A stretch of DNA of 14,711 nt, taken from assembly GCF_905212195.1 (NCBI RefSeq), contig NZ_CAJMDQ010000067.1, positions 1 to 14,711 of the forward strand, read 5' to 3'. The notes beneath the pieces were generated by a model, which saw only the letters and a program-made list of their open reading frames with translations, searched no databases and was not told where the DNA came from. A program made the translations under genes and the position numbers. Of this stretch, positions 6,290-13,378 are shown piece by piece (position 1 is the stretch's first letter; each line of letters begins with the position of its first letter). The DNA comes from an uncultured Anaerotignum sp. Lineage in GTDB: Bacteria; Bacillota; Clostridia; Lachnospirales; Anaerotignaceae.

Positions 6290-6766
6290 TCAGTTGCCCT
6301 GTTTCTTTTTCCCGAAACGAGGGAAGATTTCAAAGGCTTTGTAAGGCAATACCAGAATGATCAGAGAACCGATGGCAATGGCACCGGAGAGTTTGAACCC
6401 TGTCAGAGCATTGGAATAGGTGGAAAGGATATTGCCTTTGATGGCAGCCTGCATGGTGTTGTAAACCGCAGCACCGGGCACCAGTGACAGTACGCCGGGA
6501 ATCTGGTACAGGATGGAAGGTTCCTGTCTGTGGTAGGAAAGGAACCGCGCTGTGGCAGTGATGGCCATGGTGGCAATGAGTGTAGCGGTTGTGGCGCTTT
6601 CCGTATAGGAAAAGACAATCATATATACAAACCAGGACAAAAAGCCATTGATGCCGCTGTAAAGCAGTTCCCTTCTGGGAGCGTTGCAGATGATGGAATA
6701 GCCCCAACTGCCCACAAAGGAAAAGGCTGCCTGAAATACAATCATTTTCAATGTGATGTCTGTCAT
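6290..6766 (-). CDS. Threonine/serine exporter, small subunit (YjjB/ThrE C-terminal type)
   Basis: Integral membrane protein of 158 residues corresponding to the C-terminal half of ThrE (DUF3815/ThrE_2). Four or so hydrophobic segments are visible, including MIVFQAAFSFVGSWGYSII and a central FLSWFVYMIVFSY. The motif IPGVLSLVPGAAVYNTM near residues 85-101 is the family signature. ThrE proteins export threonine and serine driven by the proton gradient; here the two halves are separate genes, the common Firmicutes form. Start chosen at 6766, where AGGAGG is 5 nt upstream; an in-frame ATG at 6781 lacks a ribosome site. It lies 18 nt after the larger subunit gene and is last in the operon. Confidence 0.88.
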   Translation of the reverse strand: MTDITLKMIVFQAAFSFVGSWGYSIICNAPRRELLYSGINGFLSWFVYMIVFSYTESATTATLIATMAITATARFLSYHRQEPSILYQIPGVLSLVPGAAVYNTMQAAIKGNILSTYSNALTGFKLSGAIAIGSLIILVLPYKAFEIFPRFGKKKQGN

Positions 6767-6784
6767 AATAACCTCCTGCACATC

Positions 6785-7543
6785 TTAAAAATTGGGGAAG
6801 ATACTCAAGGCCATAGCGACGCCGGCGGCGATGGCACAGGCAATGAGGAAGGCTTCCATCAGTTTGGCATTACCGCTGATGAAATTGCCCTCCAAAAGGT
6901 CACGGATACCTTTTGTCAGGGTAATGCCCGGCAGTATGGGCATGATGCTGCCGACAATCATCATATCGATCTGGGTGAAAGGCAGAATCAAATGGAACAG
7001 GCAGGCCAATAACCCTGTCAGCAGACCGCCGGTAAAGGAACTGAAAAAGTAAGATGTTTTTCGTTTGCTCATGATATATGTCATAATGCCCAGGAGGGTG
7101 CCGATGAAAAAGGCGGCGACGCCGTCCCAGAAGGTGCCGTTGTATACCATGGTCAGACCGCCGGACGTGAGGGCATAGCCCAAAATCCGCTGCCATGGCG
7201 CAAAAGACGGGGCGTAGTGGATTTCCAGCACTTTTTGTGTGGCTTCTTCCAAGGTGATTTTCCCAGCGACAAAAGAGCGGCTCATGTTGTTGACGGCACA
7301 GATTTTCTCAAAATTAACTGAGCGGTCACTTACCCCTCTTGCCATGGAAAGAGGCCCCTTTTCTTCACGGGGCAGGCTCACAATGAGCATGGTAGACAGC
7401 GCCAGGGCTTCTACGTGTTTTCGTCCGCTGACGGAAAGAATACGCAGCATGGTATCCTGTACGCGGTATGTTTCCGCGCCCGATGTCAGCATGATCTCAC
7501 CGGCGTCCAGTGCCAGATTCAGCAGCTTGGTATCGTCGTCCAT
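6785..7543 (-). CDS. Threonine/serine exporter, large subunit (YjjP/ThrE N-terminal type)
   Basis: 252-residue membrane protein of the DUF1212/ThrE family. The soluble N-terminus has LALDAGEIMLTSGAETYRVQDTMLRIL, where SGAETYRV is the conserved family motif, followed by LSTMLIVSL and a Ser/Arg-rich segment. About five membrane helices follow from residue 118, with a GSIMPILPGITLTKGIRDLLEGNFISG block (about 195-221) typical of ThrE. Together with the small subunit it should form a complete amino acid exporter; substrate choice is inferred from the family. GGAGGT about 10 nt before the ATG at 7543. Oriented away from the thiamine operon. Confidence 0.9.
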   Translation of the reverse strand: MDDDTKLLNLALDAGEIMLTSGAETYRVQDTMLRILSVSGRKHVEALALSTMLIVSLPREEKGPLSMARGVSDRSVNFEKICAVNNMSRSFVAGKITLEEATQKVLEIHYAPSFAPWQRILGYALTSGGLTMVYNGTFWDGVAAFFIGTLLGIMTYIMSKRKTSYFFSSFTGGLLTGLLACLFHLILPFTQIDMMIVGSIMPILPGITLTKGIRDLLEGNFISGNAKLMEAFLIACAIAAGVAMALSIFPNF

Positions 7544-7588
7544 TACCTTTTACCTCCAAACATTGTAAATTTCGTTGTTGTCATACTA

Positions 7589-7616
7589 AGTGTATTCTTT
7601 TTTTGCAAAATGTAAA
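7589..7616 (-). promoter_or_regulatory. Possible promoter of the exporter operon
   Basis: On the minus strand: TTTACA (plus 7611-7616), 16-nt spacer, TACACT (plus 7589-7594). Good -35, mediocre -10. An alternative pair, TTGCAA-N17-TATGAC, overlaps it, so only the general location is suggested. Confidence 0.35.
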
Positions 7617-7703
7617 GGGAATTTTCTGTAAAATTATTTCGCCTGCGAATTATTTTTTTTGTGCGAAAGTGTGAAAAAAGGGATGGTGTATACAAAAAAG
7701 TCA

Positions 7704-7732
7704 TTTACATTGCTTTTCTTTTGTACTATAAT
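7704..7732 (+). promoter_or_regulatory. Promoter of the thiamine salvage operon
   Basis: TTTACA (7704-7709), 17-nt spacer, perfect TATAAT (7727-7732). Start expected near 7739, a few nucleotides before the TPP aptamer. Confidence 0.9.
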
Positions 7733-7747
7733 AAAGAAAATGAATAC

Positions 7748-7838
7748 AAAGCTGGGGGTGCCGTCTTTGAGCGGCTGAGAGGAATGCAGATTCCAACCCT
7801 TTGAACTTGATGTGGTTAGTACCATCGGAGGGAAGCAA
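7748..7838 (+). promoter_or_regulatory. TPP (thiamine pyrophosphate) riboswitch aptamer
   Basis: Binds thiamine pyrophosphate and shuts off the downstream genes. Conserved THI-box blocks are all present: GGGGGTGCC near 7754-7762, GGCTGAGAGG at 7773-7782, a P3 hairpin with GGAAT/ATTCC arms (7781-7785, 7790-7794), CCAACCCTTTGAACTTGAT at 7793-7811, GGTTAGTACC at 7814-7823 and GGAGGGAAGC at 7827-7836. The P1 stem includes GCT (7751-7753) with AGC (7834-7836). Followed by a terminator at 7864-7897, so control is probably at transcription. It sits upstream of tenA and thiZXY, matching the expected regulon. Confidence 0.97.
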
Positions 7839-7863
7839 TACAAGATGATATGGAAATTATAAG

Positions 7864-7897
7864 ATTCTTTCCTTCTAAGAGGGAAAGAATTTTTTTT
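7864..7897 (+). terminator. Riboswitch-controlled terminator
   Basis: ATTCTTTCC (7864-7872) pairs perfectly with GGAAAGAAT (7882-7890) and is followed by seven T (7891-7897). Its left arm overlaps CTTTCCTTC (7867-7875), which can instead pair over 9 bp (two G-U) with GGAGGGAAG of the aptamer (7827-7835). When TPP is bound that aptamer segment is held, the terminator forms and transcription stops. Confidence 0.88.
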
Positions 7898-7921
7898 GTG
7901 GAAAAAAGGAGGAACATGGAC

Positions 7922-8581
7922 ATGAAATTGACAGAACGTCTTTATAAAAGTGTGGAAGATATCTGGATGGGTTATTTAGACCAGCCTTTCGTAAAAGAAC
8001 TGGCAGAAGGCACACTGGATGTGGAAAAATTCCGTTTTTACATGATTCAGGATTACCGTTATCTGTTGCAGTATGCCAAAGTGTTTGCTTTCGGCGTCAT
8101 CAAAACAGAAGACCCGGAACTGATGCGCCGTTTTGCCGGTATGGTGCATGACGTACTGGACGGCGAAATGAACGTACATAAGACTTACATGGCAAGACTG
8201 GGCATCACCGAAGAAGAAGTGGCAAAGACCCCTTCCGCTCTGACAAACCAGTCCTATACCTCCTATATGCTGGATGTGGCAAACAAAGGGGGCCCGCTGG
8301 AAATCCTCATGGCAGTGCTGGCATGTGCATGGAGCTATCAGGTCATTGGGGAACACCATGTGAAGGTGCCCGGCGCTGTGGAACATCCTCTTTACGGCGA
8401 ATGGGTACAGGGCTACAGCAGCAAGGAATATGCGGACAGCACCAAAGAAATCATTGACTGCGTAGACGCTCTGGGCGAAAACATCACTCCCGAACAGGAA
8501 GCATATCTGACTGATATTTTCGTAAAATGCAGCCGCTATGAAAAACTGTTCTGGGATATGGCTTATGCCATGGAGATGTAA
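7922..8581 (+). CDS. tenA: Aminopyrimidine aminohydrolase TenA (thiaminase II)
   Basis: Hydrolyses 4-amino-5-aminomethyl-2-methylpyrimidine, a thiamine breakdown product, to the HMP used in thiamine synthesis; it can also cleave thiamine. 219 residues. With the ATG at 7922, active-site residues fall at the B. subtilis TenA numbers: D44 and Y47 in QDYRYL, Y112, the catalytic C135 in LACAWSY, and Y139; E207 probably stands for E205. This supports that start, which also has AGGAGG 9 nt upstream (the in-frame ATG at 7916 is only 3 nt away). Cys135 puts it in the TenA_C class. First gene after the TPP riboswitch, followed by an ABC transporter for a pyrimidine, so it likely acts on the imported compound. 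Confidence 0.95.
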   Translation: MKLTERLYKSVEDIWMGYLDQPFVKELAEGTLDVEKFRFYMIQDYRYLLQYAKVFAFGVIKTEDPELMRRFAGMVHDVLDGEMNVHKTYMARLGITEEEVAKTPSALTNQSYTSYMLDVANKGGPLEILMAVLACAWSYQVIGEHHVKVPGAVEHPLYGEWVQGYSSKEYADSTKEIIDCVDALGENITPEQEAYLTDIFVKCSRYEKLFWDMAYAMEM

Positions 8582-8602
8582 AGAAGGAGAGCGAAAGAAG
8601 TT

Positions 8603-9358
8603 ATGCTGCAATTTGAAAATGTATCCTTCCGTTATGCCGAAGATGACTTCGATATGATGCGGAATTTGAATTTTCAGGTGGAGGACAGGGAATTCGTGTC
8701 CATCATCGGCGCCAGCGGCTGCGGCAAAAGCACCATTTTCCGCCTCATCAACGGTTTGGAAAAGTTACAGCAGGGGCGGATACTGGTGGATGGACGCCCT
8801 GTGCAGGAACTGAAGAACTACAGTGCTTTTATGCCGCAGAAAGACCTGCTGTTTCCTTGGCGCACCATCGAAAAGAATATCTGCCTGCCTATGGAACTGG
8901 CAAAAGTACCTAAGGCAGAACAGGAAAAACGCTGCAAAGAAGTGCTGGAACAGGTGGGACTGTCTGAATATGCCAAAAAGTATCCCAAAGACCTGTCTGG
9001 CGGTATGAAGCAGCGGGTAGCCTTTGCCCGTACACTGCTGTCCGGCGCAGATATGCTGCTGTTGGACGAGCCTTTCAGCGCATTGGACTATCTGACCCGT
9101 GTGGATATGCAGGAATGGCTGCTGCATCAGTGGGAGCATTACCATAAAACCATATTGTTCATCACCCACGACGTAGAGGAAGCTATTTTCCTTTCCAAAA
9201 CCATTTTTATCATTCAGGACAGACCTTTCTCCCAGATGGAACGGGTGGAAGTGCCCCTGTCTTATCCCCGCAATCGTGAGGATTTGAAACGTCCTGACAT
9301 TGTGGAACTGAAAGAAACACTCATTGAAAAACTCAGAAGGAGCGTGATGAATCCATGA
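8603..9358 (+). CDS. thiZ: ABC transporter ATPase for a thiamine pyrimidine precursor (ThiZ-like)
   Basis: Cytoplasmic ATP-hydrolysing subunit of a NitT/TauT-type importer, 251 residues. Walker A GASGCGKST at 36-44, Q-loop MPQKDLLFPW, signature LSGGMKQR from 131, Walker B LLLDEP with D155-E156, D-loop SALD, and H-loop ITHDVEEA with H189. The FAMP/HMP assignment comes from context: TPP riboswitch, tenA, and a THI5-like binding protein in the same operon, the arrangement described for ThiXYZ. AAGGAG lies 13 nt before the ATG, a long spacing. Its stop overlaps the permease start in ATGA, implying translational coupling. Confidence 0.9.
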   Translation: MLQFENVSFRYAEDDFDMMRNLNFQVEDREFVSIIGASGCGKSTIFRLINGLEKLQQGRILVDGRPVQELKNYSAFMPQKDLLFPWRTIEKNICLPMELAKVPKAEQEKRCKEVLEQVGLSEYAKKYPKDLSGGMKQRVAFARTLLSGADMLLLDEPFSALDYLTRVDMQEWLLHQWEHYHKTILFITHDVEEAIFLSKTIFIIQDRPFSQMERVEVPLSYPRNREDLKRPDIVELKETLIEKLRRSVMNP

Positions 9359-10098
9359 AAAAACATCTGCCTTCTGTGATTCTGGCTGTGGTTCTGCTGC
9401 TGCTGTGGCAGGGCATTGCCATGATTATTGACGCGGCTTATATTTTGCCGTCACCCACACAGATTTGTGTGCGGCTGTGGGAGCTTAGGGAACCCCTGTT
9501 TTTGGTGCATCTGCCTGCAACCATGAAAGTCACAGCCATTGGGCTTTTGATTTCCATTGTGCTGGGGATTCTGCTGGCAGTTGCCATGGATGCCAATGAA
9601 AAAGTGGAACGGGCGTTGTATCCCGTTATTGTGGCGTCCCAGACCATCCCTACCACAGCCATCGCGCCTTTGTTCATCCTCTGGTTTGGTTATTCCATCT
9701 GGAGTAAGGTGCTGGTAACCATTTTGATCACCTTTTTCCCCATTGCCATTACCGTTTTTGACGGCTTCAAAGCCACCAAACGGGAAATGGAAGAATTATT
9801 GCAGACTTACGGTGCCACAAAAGCCGATATTTTCTGGAAGCTGAAACTGCCTACGGCTCTGCCCAACTTTTTCTCCGCCATCAAAATGGCCATCCCCCTC
9901 AGCGTTATCGGGGCTGCCATTGCCGAATGGCTGGGGGCGCAGGAAGGTCTGGGCTACTTCAGCAAACGTATGATGACACAGTTGGACGGCGCAGGCGTTT
10001 TCGCGCCTGTGGTGCTGTTGTCCATAACGGCTATGCTTGCCGTTGGGATCATTACCGTCTTGGAATATCGTTTTATCAAATGGAGAAAGGAGATCTAA
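9355..10098 (+). CDS. thiX: ABC transporter permease for a thiamine pyrimidine precursor (ThiX-like)
   Basis: Inner-membrane channel subunit, 247 residues, BPD_transp_1 fold. About six hydrophobic helices: the first near 8-25, then roughly 58-78, 98-120, 121-138, 185-200 and 217-238. The coupling (EAA) loop is visible as ELLQTYGATKADIFWKLKLP, with the conserved Gly and LP that contact the ATPase. The short cytosolic end closes with RFIKWRKEI. The ATG overlaps the ATPase stop by 4 nt. Specific for the aminopyrimidine only by operon context; in sequence alone it is a generic NitT/TauT permease. Confidence 0.9.
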   Translation: MKKHLPSVILAVVLLLLWQGIAMIIDAAYILPSPTQICVRLWELREPLFLVHLPATMKVTAIGLLISIVLGILLAVAMDANEKVERALYPVIVASQTIPTTAIAPLFILWFGYSIWSKVLVTILITFFPIAITVFDGFKATKREMEELLQTYGATKADIFWKLKLPTALPNFFSAIKMAIPLSVIGAAIAEWLGAQEGLGYFSKRMMTQLDGAGVFAPVVLLSITAMLAVGIITVLEYRFIKWRKEI

Positions 10099-10101
10099 GT
10101 G

Positions 10102-11139
10102 ATGAAAAAGAAATTGTTTGCAGTGCTCATGGCAGCAGCCATGGTATTCGGCATGACAGCCTGCGGAAGTGGAGAATCCGCAGACACCACAGCCGAAACC
10201 ACTGGCGACGAAGCCCAACTGGAGGATTTTTCCATTGTGCTGGACTGGTACCCCAATGCGGTACACGCCTTCCTGTATGATGCCATTGAAAAAGGCTATT
10301 TTGCAGAAGAAGGTCTGAATCTGGTGATCCAGTTCCCTGCCAACACCAATGACGGCATTTCCCTGCCTGCTGCTGGCAAAGCAGATGCCGGCGTGTACTA
10401 CATGCAGGATGCCATCATGACTTCCTGTGAAGAAAATGTGCCCATCGTTTCCATTGGTGCGGTGACACAGAAATCCATGAACGTTGTCATTTCCCTGAAA
10501 GACAGCGGCATCACAGAAGCAAAAGATCTGGCTGGCAAGAAGATTGGCTATGCAGGTACTGTCCTGTCTGAAGCACAGATTCAGGCAATGCTGCAGAATG
10601 CAGGCCTGACTGCTGACGACTGCGAATGCATCGACGTTGGTTTCGACCTGATGTCCGCACTGACAACCGGTCAGGTAGACGCTACCATCGGTAACATGGT
10701 CAACCATGAAGTGCCTCAGATGGAAGAACAGGGCTTTGAAGTAAATTACTTCTATCCTACAGACTTTGGCGTACCTCAGGGCTATGAACTGGTATTTTTG
10801 GCAAACAAAGACGCTGTAGCGGAAAATCCTGAAAAATATCAGGGCTTCCTGCGCGCTTGCCAGAAAGGCTTTGAAGACATGAAGAACAACCCTGACGAAG
10901 TGCTGCAGATTCTGCTGGACAACCAGAACGAAGCAAACTTCCCTCTGTCTGAAAATGTAGAAAGACAGAGCATGGAAATCCTGCTGCCCGATATGGAAAC
11001 AGAATCCGCGCCTTTCCTCCATCAGGAAGTATCCGTATGGCAGGAAAACGCTGACTGGATGTATGAAGTTGGCGTGCTCACAAAAGAAGCCGATGTCAGC
11101 GGACTGGTGGTAAATCTGCTGGAAGATGCAGAGGCATAA
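10102..11139 (+). CDS. thiY: Substrate-binding lipoprotein for HMP/formylaminopyrimidine (ThiY-like)
   Basis: Captures a thiamine pyrimidine at the cell surface for the ThiX/ThiZ importer. 345 residues; signal peptide with lipobox MTAC and lipidated C21. The NMT1/THI5-like domain begins at LDWYPNAVHAFLYDAIEKGYF (about 49-69), followed by FPANTNDGISLPAAGKADAGVYYMQDAI, the region that holds the pyrimidine in family members. The Trp and the aromatic/Asn-Asp residues there fit an HMP-type ligand. Start set at the ATG 10102, with AGGAG 9 nt upstream; a GTG at 10099 is a possible alternative. Last gene of the operon, ended by the terminator at 11162-11197. Whether HMP or formylaminopyrimidine is bound is not visible. 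Confidence 0.9.
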   Translation: MKKKLFAVLMAAAMVFGMTACGSGESADTTAETTGDEAQLEDFSIVLDWYPNAVHAFLYDAIEKGYFAEEGLNLVIQFPANTNDGISLPAAGKADAGVYYMQDAIMTSCEENVPIVSIGAVTQKSMNVVISLKDSGITEAKDLAGKKIGYAGTVLSEAQIQAMLQNAGLTADDCECIDVGFDLMSALTTGQVDATIGNMVNHEVPQMEEQGFEVNYFYPTDFGVPQGYELVFLANKDAVAENPEKYQGFLRACQKGFEDMKNNPDEVLQILLDNQNEANFPLSENVERQSMEILLPDMETESAPFLHQEVSVWQENADWMYEVGVLTKEADVSGLVVNLLEDAEA

Positions 11140-11161
11140 ATATTGATGAAAAAAAAGAATT

Positions 11162-11197
11162 GCCGGAATCCTTTGAAAGGGCTCCGGCTCTTTTTTT
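11162..11197 (+). terminator. Terminator of the thiamine salvage operon
   Basis: Stem GCCGGA (11162-11167) / TCCGGC (11183-11188) with an inner CCTTT/AAAGG pairing, then TC and seven T (11191-11197). Confidence 0.9.
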
Positions 11198-11222
11198 GTA
11201 CCTTTTTGCGATTTCTCCCACA

Positions 11223-11251
11223 TTGAAAAACCCTTGTTTTACAGGTATAAT
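11223..11251 (+). promoter_or_regulatory. Promoter of the SDR-YihY operon
   Basis: TTGAAA (11223-11228), 17-nt spacer, perfect TATAAT (11246-11251). Start near 11258, 26 nt upstream of the dehydrogenase ATG. Confidence 0.88.
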
Positions 11252-11283
11252 GAAAAGAAACAAAGAAAAAAGGAGGCGGGGCT

Positions 11284-12036
11284 ATGCGTGCCCTCATCAC
11301 CGGAGCCACCAGCGGCATCGGCAAGGCCTTTGCCCTGCTTTTGAGCCAGAGGGGCTTTGACCTGATATTAGCCAGCCGGAATACGGCAAAAATGCGGAAA
11401 TTACAGAAAATACTGCCCACCCATGTGGATATCGTCACTGTGGACTTGACCAAAGAAGGGGACTGCTATCATTTGTACGAAACCGTGAAAGATACGCCCA
11501 TTGACCTTGTCATCAATAACGCAGGCATGGGAGCCGTAGGGCAATTTGCCGAAATCCCGCTGGAAAAAGAACTGGATATGCTGAATCTCAACGTACGGGC
11601 GGTACATATCCTCACAAAGCTGTTTTTGCAGGATTTTGTCCGCCGGGATTATGGATATATTTTGAATGTGGCGTCGTCGGCTGGGTTCACAGCTGGCCCT
11701 CTCATGGCGTCGTACTATGCCGGAAAAAACTATGTGCTGCGGCTGACACAGGCAGTGGCGGAAGAACTGCGGCAGGAAGGCAGCCGGGTAAGGGTGTCTG
11801 CCCTTTGTCCCGGGCCTGTAGATACGGACTTTAACCGCAACGCCAATGCCAAGTCTGCTGTGAAGGGCATTTCTCCCAAGAAAGCCGCTGCCGCAGGACT
11901 GAAAGGCGTTTTTGCGGGAAAAACGGTGATACTGCCTGATGGCGGCACCTACGCCACAAGGCTCATGCAGCGGATATTGCCGGAAAAATGCCTGCTGCCT
12001 TTGACCTACGCCATCCAAAAGCGAAAAGAGGACTAA
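11284..12036 (+). CDS. Short-chain dehydrogenase/reductase of unknown substrate
   Basis: NAD(P)-dependent oxidoreductase with the Rossmann fold, 250 residues. Motifs: TGATSGIG at 6-13 (dinucleotide binding), VINNAG with NNAG at 78-81, catalytic S131 in NVASSAG, and YYAGK at 144-148 giving the catalytic Tyr144 and Lys148. The PGPVDTDF segment after it is typical. A basic residue in the ASRN motif after strand beta2 fits NADPH preference. The closest families are the DltE/YvaG-like SDRs of unknown role; the substrate cannot be read from the sequence. GGAGGCGG lies upstream of the ATG. yihY begins 1 nt after its stop, so the two are cotranscribed. Confidence 0.92.
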   Translation: MRALITGATSGIGKAFALLLSQRGFDLILASRNTAKMRKLQKILPTHVDIVTVDLTKEGDCYHLYETVKDTPIDLVINNAGMGAVGQFAEIPLEKELDMLNLNVRAVHILTKLFLQDFVRRDYGYILNVASSAGFTAGPLMASYYAGKNYVLRLTQAVAEELRQEGSRVRVSALCPGPVDTDFNRNANAKSAVKGISPKKAAAAGLKGVFAGKTVILPDGGTYATRLMQRILPEKCLLPLTYAIQKRKED

Positions 12037-12037
12037 C

Positions 12038-12910
12038 ATGGAACTGGATTTACATGGACAGATTAAGAAACGGAAAGGCTGGCAGAAAGTGATTCTGCTG
12101 ACCATACAGGGGTATTTTGACAATAAGGTGGGGCGTAATGCTGCCGCCATGACATACTACCTCTTGTTTGCCATGTTCCCGTTTTTTATTTTTGTGACTT
12201 CGCTTTTGGGGCTTCTGCACCTGCCCACATTGACATTGGACGGACAGATTACCCGTTTTCTGCCGGAAGATGTGGTGGCCTTTCTGAATCTTGCCATTGA
12301 GCATATCACAAAGAGCAGCAACAATGCTTTGCTGACATTCGGGTTGGTGTTCTCTGTGTGGTTTCCTCTCCGGGCAGTTTCTAACCTTATGGAGGCCATC
12401 AACGATATTTACGGCGAAAAAAAATCCGGCAGCCATTCCATCCGCACTGCCATTTTGACAGCCTTGACCATTGTGCTCATCCCTGCCATGCTGCTGCTTT
12501 TGCTGCTGGGGGAAAGGGTGCTGGGATTTGTAGGGGAATATATCCCCATTTCTGCGGAATTCATCAGCGGGTGGAGCCGTATGCGTTTTGTGCCCATGGC
12601 GGCCGCGCTGTTGTTCATGCTGTCGGCGGTGTATTTCTTCTCGCCTTCCAAAATACAGAAAGCCCGGTATATCCTGCCGGGAGCCATCCTTTCCATGGGT
12701 GTGTGGATGCTCTTTTCCCTGATATTTTCCTACTATGTAGACCATATGGGACGGTATTCCATCATTTATGGCTCCATCGGGGTCATCATCGCCCTCTTGG
12801 TGTGGATGGACTGGAGCATGATTGCCATGCTCATGGGGGCAGTGTTTAACGTGGCGCTGAAAACCACCTACGATAAACCAAAAGAAATGGAAATAGAAAT
12901 CGAAATATAA
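12038..12910 (+). CDS. YihY/virulence factor BrkB family membrane protein
   Basis: Polytopic inner-membrane protein, 290 residues, with about six transmembrane helices (roughly 38-60, 95-115, 133-158, 183-203, 212-235, 243-270). Family marks: GRNAAAMTYYLLFAMFPF near residues 33-50, WFPLRAVSNLMEAINDIYG (107-125), and YGSIGVIIALLVWMDWS towards the end. The molecular function of this family is not settled; earlier assignment as RNase BN is no longer accepted for it. The C-terminus is a short acidic/hydrophobic repeat (EMEIEIEI). It starts 1 nt after the dehydrogenase stop and has only a weak ribosome site (AAAGAGG), so translation is probably coupled. Confidence 0.9.
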   Translation: MELDLHGQIKKRKGWQKVILLTIQGYFDNKVGRNAAAMTYYLLFAMFPFFIFVTSLLGLLHLPTLTLDGQITRFLPEDVVAFLNLAIEHITKSSNNALLTFGLVFSVWFPLRAVSNLMEAINDIYGEKKSGSHSIRTAILTALTIVLIPAMLLLLLLGERVLGFVGEYIPISAEFISGWSRMRFVPMAAALLFMLSAVYFFSPSKIQKARYILPGAILSMGVWMLFSLIFSYYVDHMGRYSIIYGSIGVIIALLVWMDWSMIAMLMGAVFNVALKTTYDKPKEMEIEIEI

Positions 12911-12952
12911 AAAACCGGAAATTCCAGTTGTTTGGAACTTCCGGTTTTGTTT
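12909..12952. terminator. Bidirectional terminator between YihY gene and phage tail genes
   Basis: AAAACCGGAAATTCC (12911-12925) pairs with GGAACTTCCGGTTTT (12934-12948), with one A-C mismatch and an 8-nt loop. T-rich on the plus side and A-rich on the other, so it can serve both converging transcripts. Confidence 0.88.
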
Positions 12953-12955
12953 TTG

Positions 12956-13075
12956 TCAGGACTGGATGATGTCCTCATATTCTTCTTTTGTCAGCTTGCC
13001 CAGAGCCAGATAGCGCTGGAGCTGGTCTTGGCGGACATAACCCAGTTTGTATTTTTTCTTCAGGATTTCGTACAT
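12956..13075 (-). CDS. XkdX-like small phage protein
   Basis: 39-residue protein starting MYEILKKKYKLGYVRQDQLQRYL and ending GKLTKEEYEDIIQS. The pattern, aromatic-rich start, then LTKEEYEDII, is that of the XkdX family encoded just after tail fibre genes in Firmicutes prophages; its exact role is not known. AGGAGG is 8 nt before the ATG at 13075, which decides against a longer 80-residue frame that lacks a ribosome site and would overlap the gene upstream. The upstream 94-residue gene stops 1 nt before this start. Last gene of the cassette. Confidence 0.75.
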   Translation of the reverse strand: MYEILKKKYKLGYVRQDQLQRYLALGKLTKEEYEDIIQS

Positions 13076-13076
13076 C

Positions 13077-13361
13077 TCACATACCTCCTTCCAGGATTGC
13101 CAGTTCCAGGTCAGAAAGTCCCTGCATGATGATTTGCAGGTCTGTGTAAACAGGCTCCGGCTGTGGTTCGTAGTCGTAAATGAGCTGATTTTCTTCATTC
13201 AGTTTCAGATATACCACAAAGCCTTCCTTTGGTTCTGGAAAAGGGGGCAGGGCGGTATCCAGCCAGATGGTGTTGTCACAAAGACAGCTTTCTGCCGCTT
13301 CTTTGCTCACATAAAGGTTGTACCAGATGACACGTCTGGTCTTATCAAAGTTCACTAACAT
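13077..13361 (-). CDS. Hypothetical protein in phage tail cassette
   Basis: 94-residue protein, not recognised as a named family. It begins MLVNFDKTRRVIWYNLYVSKE, has a Pro-rich centre (LPPFPEPKEGFVVYLKL) and ends LSDLELAILEGGM. The DLELAILEGG end resembles short proteins found between tail fibre and XkdX genes in Clostridia prophages, where it may be a tail accessory or chaperone; this is an inference from position. AAGGAG is 7 nt before the ATG at 13361. Separated by 17 nt from the tail fibre stop and by 1 nt from the XkdX-like start. Confidence 0.7.
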   Translation of the reverse strand: MLVNFDKTRRVIWYNLYVSKEAAESCLCDNTIWLDTALPPFPEPKEGFVVYLKLNEENQLIYDYEPQPEPVYTDLQIIMQGLSDLELAILEGGM

Positions 13362-13378
13362 ATTTTCGCTCCTTTCGA

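Noticed and set aside
7621..7680. TTCGC/GCGAA hairpin followed by an AT-rich run, as a terminator
   Set aside because: The stem is only 5 bp with a 2-nt loop and the following run is interrupted; there is also no gene ending there.
9796..11223. Minus-strand reading frame of 475 codons across the transporter genes
   Set aside because: It overlaps two genes with firm family assignments, has Cys/His-rich composition and no ribosome site or family motif.
13076..13198. 80-residue version of the XkdX-like protein
   Set aside because: The extra N-terminal part overlaps the 94-residue gene, lacks a ribosome site, and the family is only about 40 residues long.
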